This document shows positions 1-12,000 of a DNA stretch of 64,000 nucleotides, piece by piece. The notes below the pieces were generated by a model. That model did not search any database. It was not told the origin of the DNA and saw nothing but the letters and a program-made list of their open reading frames with translations. A program made the position numbers and the translations under genes. This stretch comes from Liolophura sinensis (lineage: Eukaryota > Mollusca > Polyplacophora > Chitonida > Chitonidae), in contig NC_088301.1 in NCBI RefSeq assembly GCF_032854445.1, forward strand, positions 124,001 to 188,000. The letters are read 5' to 3'. Every line of letters starts with the position of its first letter. Positions within the stretch are counted from its first letter, which is position 1.

Positions 1-1100
1 CTGTTATAAAACCGTCACAGGAGGGGTATCAATATCTGAGGGCTATCAATATCTGTTATAAAACCGTGACAGGAGGGGTATCAATATCTGTTATAAAACC
101 GTCACAGGAAAGGTATCAATATCTGAGGGCTATCAATATCTGTTATAAAACCGTCACAGGAGGGGTATCAATATCTGTTATAAACCGTTACAGGAGGGGT
201 ATCAATATCTGTTATAAAACCATCACAGGAGGGTTATCAATATCTGAGGGGTATCAATATCTGTTATAAAACCGTCACAGGAGGGGTATCAATATCTGAG
301 GGCTATCAATATCTGTTATAAAACCGTCACAGGAGGGTTATCAATATCTGTTACAAAACCGTCACAGGAGGGTTATCAATATCTGAGGGGTATCAATATC
401 TGTTATAAAATCGTCACAGGAGGGGTATCAATATCTGAGGGCTATCAATATCTGTTATAAAACCGTCACAGGAGGGTTATCAATATCTGAGGGGTATTAA
501 TATCTGTTATAAAACCGTCACAGGAGGTGTATCAATATCTGTTATAAAACCATCACAGGAGGGTTATCAATATCTGAGGGTTATCAATATCTGTTATAAA
601 ATCGTCACAGGAGGGGTATCAATATCTGAGGGCTATCAATATCTGTTATAAAACCGTCACAGGAGGGGTATCAATATCTGTTATAAAACCGTCACAGGAG
701 GGTTATCAATATCTGTTACAAAACCGTCACAGGAGGGTTATCAATATCTGAGGGGTATCAATATCTGTTATAAAATCGTCACAGGAGGGGTATCAATATC
801 TGAGGGCTATCAATATCTGTTATAAAACCGTCACAGGAGGGTTATCAATATCTGAGGGGTATTAATATCTGTTATAAAACCGTCACAGGAGGTGTATCAA
901 TATCTGTTATAAAACCATCACAGGAGGGTTATCAATATCTGAGGGTTATCAATATCTGTTATAAAATCGTCACAGGAGGGGTATCAATATCTGAGGGCTA
1001 TCAATATCTGTTATAAAACCGTCACAGGAGGGGTATCAATATCTGTTATAAAACCGTCACAGGAGGGGTATCTATATCTGTTATAAAACCGTCATAGGAC
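1..1100. repeat. Satellite array with 365-bp higher-order period
   Basis: Two building blocks alternate: about 35 bp (CTGTTATAAAACCGTCACAG followed by a GGAGGGGTATCAATAT-type end) and about 17 bp (CTGAGGGCTATCAATAT). Marker variants such as 'gttacaaaacc' recur at 351 and 716, giving a 365-bp higher-order unit repeated about twice. The array runs off the left edge of the window. The short ORF across it is a repeat translation. Confidence 0.93.
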
Positions 1101-4100
1101 GTATATCAAGGATAAATTATTACTTAATACATTCCTGATTAGTGACGTAGTACCCGTGACATCCACCTAAATAGCCTCCACGAAATTTAGAACAGTTCGA
1201 GAGTGTGGAATTCGCTAGTCGTCTATTAACGCTATACATGGCTGGCTTGAAAGGACAAGCTACTGAAACAATCGATTAACACTTAGCGCTGTAATTACTC
1301 GCTAATCAACCGTATAACCGTGAAATTATGGGAAAATTGTTCTGCATTTTACCACTTTCTTTACACATTTAAGAAACTGGTACGCGTCTGTGTTGCGATA
1401 GTTAAGTACTTGTGTGGAAATTTCACAGAAATGATGAAATTCTGACGTAACAAAGAAAGGAATATGAGCTACTGCGACGCTAGTATTCCTCACATCCTCA
1501 GACTAGTCATTTGCACGATTTTCATTCTAATGTTGTCATTTCACCAGTTTTTCTGGCCGTATCAATAGCTCCACAATGAAGTTATGCCAACTTAAATTGA
1601 ACACAGAGCAAGTCATGCAGTATGGACTATGTCGGCATTAGTGTTGGTACAGTTTGGATGTGCTGTTGTTTCTTACTTTACAGTAAAACTGATTAAGGTA
1701 TACGAATTCTTAGTTTCATTCCAATGCACATCTGCCAGAGCAAACCCCATAAGAATTTTGTCGCGGTGCCATTGGTCAAGCGGATTGCAGAGTATTAGTA
1801 CACAACTTCTTTGAGTCTCTAGCCTGGGAGTCTCCGTGGCTGCCTTATTCAAGCCGTCTGCGTCGGTATTGGCTCCAAGCCATCGCCTCTCTCTGTGTTA
1901 ATGCTGGCACCGTCCAGATATGTAGTAAACCATACACATTTTAAGTTGCATAATATACGGCAGGGGAAGAGTTTATGTGATTGTCACAGTTGTAAAGTCA
2001 CAAGTTATGGTCCAGTTGTATGTATATGCGGTCAATTACTGCCCGAAATGAAGTGTAAGATGGCCCCATATCGTTGAAGGATATACAATATACGCACAGA
2101 CACTTGGCCATACATTCGTGCCCGTTGACGGGTACTCACTGATAACAAGTCTCCATGTATCGGCAGTGGAAGAATACAGTGATTAAACCAGCTGTGGAGA
2201 AGACCACCAAATCAGACCGCGACAGTGACCGGGCGGAATACCAGCCCAGGCGAAAAGGTAAATTAGCTAGAAATACACGCCTTATGTCACATAAAGGTGT
2301 TTTATGTTTGAGAAGCAATTTGTTCCATAAACATTTGCTTGTATGCCAAAACATTTTGGGAACTGTTTTCTTCATAAGTAGGCCTACATGCATTTAGCCC
2401 CGTCCCAAAGAGGCAACCTGTTACAATATTCGCACGTTTATTTTCAACAAAAGGTAGTTGTTGTCTTTGCTGGGAAAAACCACCTCTTTGTTGGAACGGC
2501 CACCGTGTTCGGAACTGTCGCTGTGTCAGAAAGACAGCACAACAGACATTTGAACTCTATAAACGGTCGCCAGCTCTCTTACTAAATACTGCTCTGTCCT
2601 AAGGTGAAAAATCAATGGAAAATTAGTAAGAACCAAAGCTAATCTGAGCTTATCAGTGGAACGATAATTTATAGTAGGAACAAAAGAACAGTGCGAGGTT
2701 CCCCTGTATTCCTCTGGGTTGAGTGTAGCCTTGTATCTACGTAGCATGCCTTAGATATATAGCCAAGGCGGTGGAGCCTCGAGTTATAGTCTCCGATATA
2801 ATCGTTGAACACACTATCTAGTTGGCGGCCATTAAACAAAAACCATTAAACATTTAACTATGAGTGTTCAACGACACCAAAAGATACCAGCTTGATAAAA
2901 TGTCTACATGGGCGTGGCTGTCTTCTGCGTTCTGAGTACCAAATAATAAATCAAACAAGTCAACCGGATTTAGGCAAAGAAGCTATTGGCTTGTCGAGGG
3001 TCTAGATATAGTTTACACGTACATATGTGTAGCTAAACTGAGACACGATAACGGTTGTGAAAGTACAGCCGAAAGGTAAAAAGAACTTCTATAAAAAAAG
3101 TTTTGCATCGTTTGTTGTTAGATTAAGCTATATGTTTAAAGTTATTATGATTTATTTATTTATTTATTTGATTGATGTTTTGGGCCACACTCATGAATAT
3201 TAAACTTATCCGACGGCGGTCAGCATAATGATGAGAGGAAGCCGGTTAGAGCTCGGGGGAAAGCCACGATCATCAGCAGATTTGTTTATTATGAGAGACG
3301 ATTTCTATTTCCGTGCTCAACGCAGTGAAAAAGCATAATCACTTCCGGTAAACTAACAGGTCGACTCTTGAAAATGACAAATTAGGTGGAATTCTTTGAA
3401 GCATCAAATTTGCGACTTCTCAGTTTTTTCCAGATTGTACGTGAGTTCAAATTCGGATCTTGCATTTTAACATATCCATTTAATTTCTAAAACGGAGGCA
3501 ATCAGTTTTAGCATGATTTAGAAATGAGGTCAGTTTGTCGGTAGAAACAGAATTATTTTTTCGAATGTGTCAATATTATCTGCCTCGATATTTCCTGATT
3601 TAGTAGGGCACCGCTATCTGTTATATCAATATTTGATTTGGTCTTGTCCCAGCCCGTCACTTACCCATGGGAAATGACGATGATGTCGTATAGATCATGA
3701 CACCAGTATGTAGGCCGCTCCTGTGAGAGGATCACTCTTTTCTACTTGTTCATAGCCCTAAGTAGTTGAGAGTAAAGGTGTACCGCTGCTTTGAGCAACG
3801 TTCACGAAATAGCCGTTTAGACATGGTTAGACCTGTACCTTACATTGGTTTGCATTGACAAGTGCGTGTGTTTCACTTTTGCCCGTGGTTTGCCCGTGTA
3901 AAATGAGCCCATTTGCATAACAGACCTACACCGTACTAAAGGCAAAACATGAATTATTGAATAGCATCCAGCACATAGATCTACATTTCACATCAGCACT
4001 TCAGAAGGCCGATCCGCAAGTAACATATTTGTTGGCGCCATTAAGCTATTGCAGAATTTGTGCGCCATGCGCATTGACCCGCAGCTGTTTTAAAACGTTC

Positions 4101-5948
4101 TTTATGTTGACCGGCAAGGGCAAACATTGCGGTAAATTACTTTCAGCCGATATTTGAAATTCGTCTAATGTAATATGTGGTCTGAAATAATGGACATTTT
4201 CCAAGCATAGCTCACGACATCGTCAAAGATTGTTTGTTACCTCTGATCAAACATTTTTTGATGAGATTAGGTTTTAAATTTGCGATTGTTTAAGACTAAA
4301 ACTTAGGTGAGAACGGAATATATATGGCAAACTGCTTCATAAACTCTTCACTAGCCTGTGGTCTTGAAGGCAATCTCGAAGGCTCCTTAGACTCACTGGC
4401 CATAAAGAGTTCCATAAACCAACTTCATAGTGACACTAAGCCTTAGGCTGAAGGGAAAATAGAACTGGAGGCATTTCTTTCAGCGAGTGACTTCAGGGGA
4501 AATTTTGAATCAGTTAATCATACATCATATATATTTCATTTATCTTAGTTGTAACCTGGAACACAGAACGAATAACAATAAACAAACGTCGTGATGAATC
4601 AAAGCAGGCTAGCGCCTAGAGCTACTCCGTCATTTCCTCCTGGTTAGCATTGTTCCAAGCTGCTGTATTCGTGAACACATACTGGTATCGACCGATTCCC
4701 AAGACAATGGCCTGCGAGACAATTGATACTCTCCGCTAATGACATCTGTGCCATATCAGGAGTTACGCTGACTAGACAGCCCGTAACAGTTGCCCGCATT
4801 GGTAGCGCAAATGCCACGTAACTTACCAAAAAGGGAAGAGAAATGTTTTCTGGGTTCACGCGCAGGGTTCTCGCTCAAGATTCATGCCTCTCTCCCGATT
4901 AATACACATGAAGTTCCCTAAATCACTTTGTCATCGCCATACTTTGTTTCATTCATTTACCATTTGCTGTTTGTTTTATTATTCTTCTAGTTGTAATTTT
5001 GTGATGCTAATCAACGGTATGGGTTGCCATGGTGCCATGAACTACCACATTAGATTACTGTTTGATCTGGTTCCCGTTTGGCCGCATTGTTTAAAAAACA
5101 CAATGACGCCCCCTGGCCGACGGGATATCGCGGGCATGGCACACTGTTCCCTGGGGTTAGATCCGTCATATCACTGCCACAGCTATAGCATGTGGGATCG
5201 TAACAAAAGTCATAAACGCTTAACGTACCAACATAGGCATGGTCATTTTAGAGTCACATTTGACGCCAGGAAAGTAACTTTCTCCCAATAAACATTTAGA
5301 CTGGTATTTAGACCCCTACTCCCTACCCCCGTAATCTCCACCACGGCACTCGCAGTTTCATTTCCCGGTCACCAACTTCAAAGTTCTCTGTTACACGAGA
5401 TCTAGACCATATGTACACTTATGTACCACAGAGGTCTATACAGGTATCTAGGATCTTAAACGTAAAGCTAAATAGTCATACGGCGATACGGATGGTTGAG
5501 CTTCCGCTATTATATTAAACTTAATACTGCAGAAGGCAAGTCAACTGTTAGAAAGAAACTGTTGAAGTGTGACCCAAACAAAGTCGTATCAATCTTCTAC
5601 TTTATGGTCATTCTCGTCTTCTCGGGACGAAGTCAGCAGACCAGAGAGGGGGAATCTACAATATAAAAAATGATTCAATGCTTTTCTGAAGATTTAATAT
5701 TTTCTTCCTAAAGCTTGTTCAGGAATGTTCGTATGTACAGCGCGGCTACAAGCGCAGGTTTGCGCGTTTTCCCAGTCAGGGCAGATTGACCGTATGCCCC
5801 GGTGCTTTGCTGGTATGCACCTGTGTTTTGGTACATACACTTTTGTGCATCGGAGCAAGCGTGACGATCGTAAACTTTCACAAGGCTGTTATGAGGCGAC
5901 TATACGGGATATAAAACCTTAACAATGGATTGTTTCGCTGTTTTACAG
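1101..5948. other. No gene recognised upstream of PDE10 exon 1
   Basis: AT-rich sequence with only short ORFs (at most 135 codons) that lack recognisable domains or paired splice sites. A diverged SINE fragment lies at 3,151-3,285. The promoter and any 5' untranslated exon of the PDE10 gene could lie here or to the left; I see no convincing core promoter. Confidence 0.6.
3151..3285 (-). mobile_element. SINE fragment (diverged, 3' part)
   Basis: Begins with the TTTATT simple tail and continues with a diverged form of the shared SINE body (tail-to-head on the plus strand, so the element is on minus). It has the 'acggcggtcagcataatg' and 'ggggaaagccacgatcatc' blocks but no tRNA head. It is one of the more diverged, presumably older, copies. 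Confidence 0.7.
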
Positions 5949-6023
5949 GCCAAGGTACAAAAATGAACGGCACCATGGTTGGGGGACGATATCTGACTAA
6001 CGATGGCGTGATACCCCCACAAG
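5949..6023 (+). CDS. PDE10A: Putative first coding exon of PDE10
   Basis: A 'gctgttttacag' acceptor precedes it and GTAAGA follows. An ATG at 5963 opens [20 protein letters not shown] and the exon ends with one base of a codon. The next PDE10 exon (15937) needs exactly one preceding base, and the join gives Asp before EVAVFVG. Vertebrate PDE10A also has variable short N-termini and a very long first intron. No homology supports it, so this is a phase-based inference; RNA could place the start elsewhere. Confidence 0.45.
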
Positions 6024-9000
6024 GTAAGATGCCATTAGGCTTATTATTAAAGCACTGGAAGGATTTTCAGATCTGTATATATGTAAGATGTTTTATGTGT
6101 ATTTGGTGTAGTTCTACCTAACATAGATATACGAAACAGTGGCCATTGTTAACTACATTCCACAGGGTATTCAGCATTCTTATAACAAATATAAGTTTTG
6201 TCTTCATTGTTGTTTTTGCATGTTTGTCACACTGTTATGGACGGCTAGCTATTTGGCTAAACTGTTACGCAACACGAATCCTTTTAACCAGACGCTGTTT
6301 TTCACAGATGTCCAAAGAAAATGCTGAAAAAGATCGACTGTATGTGCACCCTGTGGGTATATGAATACACGCGTGTTCAAATTCCTCACGTGACAGATCA
6401 TATGCTTTTCTTATGTACCTGAGAACCAATGGCCATGTAGGAAATACCATGTCATTTAATTACAATCCTCGAGGCTTAATTAACGCGTGACGATCATGGA
6501 CATGTGCCCGGTCGGTATAGTCTTAATTACTTGACATTGTTCACGAGGGACGTGACCGGGACAACTGAACACTGACTAACAACTGCTAGTGTACCGGTTG
6601 GACAGATGCGAAATTGTCCTCTTTACACAGTGTCGCAGCCTTGTACCTCTGCAATGTGAAGGACCGAGTTATTTACAGAAAAATCCAGATAAATAAAGCT
6701 AAGTAAACAGCCGTGGTGTGTTCTTGGTGAAATCAATACTCTCAGTGTTCCGAGACCTGTCTGACAAATCGACCGCAAATTATGATAGACAAAAGATTGT
6801 TCGTCACTCGATCGACAGTAGCAATCACGGTAAAATACACCGTGTCCAGATTGACGAGTGTTAAGTGTTTCCTTTCAGATCTCACTATGGAAAGTTCCAG
6901 ATCTTTCAATCAAATAAGTACGAAAACATCTGTCCACTCGTGGCCGTGGCTTTCCCAGGGCTCTGCTCGCTTTTCTCTTACCAGAATTTATTTATTTATT
7001 TATTTGATTAGGGTTTTACGCCGTACTCAAGAATGTTTCACTTATACGACGGCGGCAAGCATTATGGTGGGTGGAAACCGGGCACAGCCCGGGGGAAACC
7101 CACGACCATCCGCAGGTTGCTGGCAGACCTTCCCACATACGGCCGGGGAGGAAGCCAGCATGAAGGGGACTTGAACTCACATCGACCGCATTGGTGAGAG
7201 GCTCCTGGGTCATTACGCTGCGCTAGCGCGCTAACCGACTGAGCCACGGTGGCCCCGCTCTTACCATAATGCTGGCCGCTGTCGTATAAGTGGAACACTC
7301 TCTTGAGTATGGCGTAAAACGAGAATCGAATAAACAAGTAAATTTGTCCATCGTTCAGGGAATCAGTGCTTGAGAGTGTTTAGTACAAATGGCAACATTT
7401 AGACAGACGTACAAATGGCAACATTTAGACAGACGTACAAATGGCAACATCTAGACAGACGTACAAATGGCAACATTTAGACAGACGTACAAATGCCAAC
7501 ATTTAGATAAAAGTACAAATGCCAACATTTAGATAAACGTACAAATGCCAACATTTAGACAAACGTACAAATGCCAACATTTAAAGAGACATACAAATGG
7601 ACAGACAGACCGACAGTTTTATAACATTGTGTAACATTTACCGTTGGTATTATTTAACCTTCATATTTCTGTGAAAAGCATTGCTTCATTTTTGTGGCCG
7701 CCAGCTTTAGGGTTGATCAACTTAGAGATAGCTGCGTTTGGTGGGCTGAATATTTATTTTCTTGCATTCTTATTTATGAACTTATTAAGTTGTGTAAGTC
7801 TGCGGTATTGGCCTTTGTCCGAGAGTTCATGTTGTGCGTATTCAGCCCTCAAATGTGCGTGACAAATGGTTTGGGGAACGCAACGGGGTTGGAATCTTTT
7901 GGACAAACAAAGCATGTCGTATGGCCCAGTATTCTGATGGCAAGTGCTGGGAATCCGGTCGTGAGTCCAAGCTTGTCGTTTTCATCTCGACAAATTAGGC
8001 GTAACTATTAATAATTAGGACATTGTCTTGACGCACTAATTATATCTGTGTTTGAGTGGAACGCCTTGGCATGGACGGGCAGGGGAAGGGTAATCAAACT
8101 GCACGGCAATTATTGTATATGGCAATTATGGCATATTTGTACGTACCATACAGACATGAATCGATTGAGGAATATCTTTTTTGCTGGCATACACGGGCAA
8201 GGCTGGATATATCCCTGTTGAAATCATGCGTCCGAAGAGTCTGTGTACATATGTAACAATGCAAACTAGCTCGGGGACAATTTACACGCTCGCTTCCAAC
8301 ACTCGACGGCTTCGTTTGAACAAATATATTTTGCTGCAGAGAGCATGACGTCAGCTGTCAGATCAGTAATTTCCCTCCCGATTCAGACTTCACTGAAGCA
8401 TGATAGATCAGCATCTATGGTATTAAGCTAAGATAGTTAAGCTTCCGTGGTATTAAAGCTAAGATACTTCAACATCCGTAGTTTTAAATCTTGTGGTCGT
8501 CAGTTAATTAGGCGTCAGAGTAATGCATGGAGAATAATTTATATTGCCTGTCGCCGATATTCTGCCACGAATCAGTGTCGGTTTGTTTTGTTGTATGACG
8601 GCCCCAGTGAACCAAGTCGTAGGATAGTCACAATGCTGGCAAACCCTGTTGTTGCACGGTCCAAAGCCAGTGAAGTCTTGTTGTAGGTCTATCCTTATGC
8701 CGGTAAATCCTTGCTGTAGGTCTGTCCCAAAGCCAGTGAAGTCTTGTTGTAGGTCTGCATCCATGCTGCTAAACCCTGTTGTAGGATGTTCCCAAAGCCC
8801 TTAAACCCTTTTGTACGACAGTCTCAAGCACTGCTGTATGGTGAACCCTTGCTGTAGGGCAGTCCCACGCCAGTGAATCCTTGCTGTAGGGCGATCCTAA
8901 ATGCTGATGAACCCTTGCTGTAGGGCAGTCCCACGCCTGTGAATCCTTGCTGTAGGGCGATCCTAAATGCTGATGAACCCTTGCTGTAGGGCAGTTCCAC

Positions 9001-12000
9001 GCCAGTGAACCCTTGCTGTAGGGCGATCCTAAATGCTGATGAACCCTTGCTGTAGGGCAGTCCCACGCCAGTGAACCCTTGCCGTAGGGCGATCCTAAAT
9101 GCTGATGAACCCTTGCTGTAGGGCAGTTCCACGCCAGTGAACCCTTGCTGTAGGGCGATCCTAAATGCTGATGAACCCTTGCTGTAGGGCAGTCCCATGC
9201 CAGTGAATCCTTGCTGTAGGGCGATCCTAAATGCTGATGAACCCTTGCTGTAGGGCAGTTCCACGCCAGTGAACCCTTGCTGTAGGGCGATCCTAAATGC
9301 TGATGAACCCTTGCTGTAGGGCAGTTCCACGCCAGTGAACCCTTGCTGTAGGGCGATCCTAAATGCTGATGAACCCTTGCTGTAGGGCAGTCCCAACGCC
9401 AGTAAACCCTTGCTGTAGGGCGATCCTAAATGCTGGTGAACCCTTGCTGTAGGGCAGTCACAATTCTGGTGAACCCTTGCTGCAGGTCAGTCAGAATGCT
9501 GGTAAACCCTTGCTGTAAGACAGTACCCATGCCGGCCATTATATCCAACGTTCTGCCTGACTATAACGTGGGAGCCTCCGTCATCGTGGTGGTTAGCTTG
9601 CCAGCGCGGCTCAATGACCCAGGACGCTGTGAGTTCAAGTCCAGCATATAGTTGCTTCCTTTCTGGTGGCATTTGGGAAGGTTTCCAGCAACCTGTCGTG
9701 GGTTTCCCCAGGCTCAGCCTGTTTTCTTCCCACCCTAACGCTGGCCGCCGTCGCACACATGTAAGTGAAATATTCTTAAATACGCTGTAAAACACAAATC
9801 AAATAAAAAAAAGTCACTACAACCGCTGTATTTGGGCTGTGCGACACGTAGCTTGTTGATCGTTAGAAGGTGTATTTGATAAAATGTAACCGGATCAAGG
9901 CTGCCTTCTATCCGTCCACACAACATCAATCCTGTTACTGCTATAGTCGGTGGCTAATGGAGCTCGTTTGAATGGAAAGAAAGCGTAGATGGGCCATATT
10001 TCGTCAATACATCTTAACTGTAACCAGCTCTAGTCACATACCGCACCAATCAATAACCGTGTGTTTTGCTGAGCAATGTACGCTAACTATAAAGTAAATG
10101 ATCCCTAAACGCGATGGTTTTAGTGTGTCGTAAAACTCTTGGCATGATTTTCCGCTGTTAAGTGCTACGTATGGAAGGCTGAATTCGTCATATATACAAA
10201 CCTAAATATTGTTCCCAAAGTGTTACAGGTAACAAATAATCTAGTTGCTCAATCAAAGAACAGATGAGTACGTGTAACAAACACTCATTCCCCAAAGACT
10301 TGATGTCATCAACTACTGAGTCTTATCAAATACTGGATGTCGTAGAAGAGTGCTTGTCGTAAAAGAATGGGTGTCGTGAATGACTCCATGTCATAAAGAC
10401 TAGATGTCGTCAAAGACTCACTCGTCAAACACTAGCTCTAGTTCTTCTAGGATAGAGGGCGCTTTTATCAGATTTCTGAAAAGGATGAAACTACAATAAA
10501 CTGGCTTGATCTGGTCTGTATCAAGGTTCAATCTGGCACCTTTCGCGTTTGGATGTATTAGCTATGTTGACTGTGTTGCGATAAATACGTGTATAAACAT
10601 ATGTAGTGCACTGATAACAGATGATATGTATGTAGCCCTATAGCTAGCAAGATAATTGCCTCCCGTTTTTAAATGTGATAGCTGCGCCCTCTGCCAATGT
10701 TACGAATGAGTGAGTGACGGATGAGCGTTTGGCGACATCGAGTCTTTCACGAGTAAGACCAGCCATCGAGACTGTATTCGGAACTCGGTTAATCTAGACC
10801 AGAAAACATTACGTCATAAATACAAGAACAGAATGCATTTAAAACTTGTGAATTCCAATGACTGTCTGTCTGTTTTTAACTCCCTTTACTAAATCAATCA
10901 TCTAGCCTATTCTGCCAATGTATTCCATCAAAACGCGCCCATTGCTCTCCTTACCACTTGATTCAAGTTTTCTAATAAGTTCTCACGACCGCTATGGAGA
11001 CCTACACGTCCAGACATCTTGTGGGTAATTGAATTATCTGAACAGCGTGGACAACTCCGTCTGTATTCGCCAGTGGAGTCGTGCTACAAACACCTCTTCA
11101 GCAGGGAGCTGGGCTGTTAGCCGGGACCACTCCGGTAGACGGCGAACCTCTCGTAAATCGGACCACTCTGTCAAAGCACTTGTTTATCGAGGGTCGAGAC
11201 ACACTTACAACACAGCGCTCAGTCCGCGTGCTAACAAACGCCTTCACAAAGAACAAGAGCCTTGTAAATCATTTCTCAATCACTAAATATCTCAGCTGAG
11301 AACAACATAGTGAAACGATCAGCTGTGAACGTCGTGATGAATAGCATTGCCGAACAATATTAACAACATTGCCTACCACTATGAACGGCATTTCACGGGA
11401 TTATGAAAACGTTGCCATGGATCCGCCTAACTACTCTAAGCAATGAATCGTTTGAAAGCATTGCTTGTAAAATTGAACTAATCTTTTTGTAGACTGGCCC
11501 TAGGTCCACTGACCGCAGTTGCATAGAGTTTGAGGAAGGTGTCGAAAATCGTTTTCAACTTTTAAAGCTTACCATTGGTCAAGAATATGACGTCACAAAA
11601 AGTTTTGAAGTTTGGTATAACCTTGACGTATTCGAAAGTATTTCAGTCGGATTATTTCCATTTTGCTCTTAGTTTTTCCGTGTGTTGTGTAGGTTTCATG
11701 AAATAAATAACAAAAGTTTTGAAAACCGTTCAAATGTCAACTACCTGACATACGGGTTTCGTGTAAGACGGCATGAAACTTGTCACTGCAGTTTATCGCG
11801 GGAATCAATCTTCCAACGGTGTAATCCCTCTGTCATTTGTTCTATGAGCAGAATTCATATAATCTTTCTACTGGATTTCAGTGCAAGTCTCGCTGAACGT
11901 AATAACTGGCAGTGTCTGGTTCAAAGCCAGGATATCCCTTTTCATTTTTTCTCCTTTCTTCCGTAGTTATCATTACTATTACCAATATAATTTATTACAG

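Noticed and set aside
4884-5291. 135-codon ORF
   Set aside because: No domain, no splice-site framing and no repeat relation; compatible with chance in this composition.
6782-7174. 130-codon ORF
   Set aside because: Its second half is the reverse of a SINE; other similar ORFs at 18,647, 47,185, 51,030 and 62,714 are also SINE translations.
8824-9396. 190-codon ORF of 22-residue repeats on minus
   Set aside because: A product of the 66-bp repeat period; no start context, splice or domain support.
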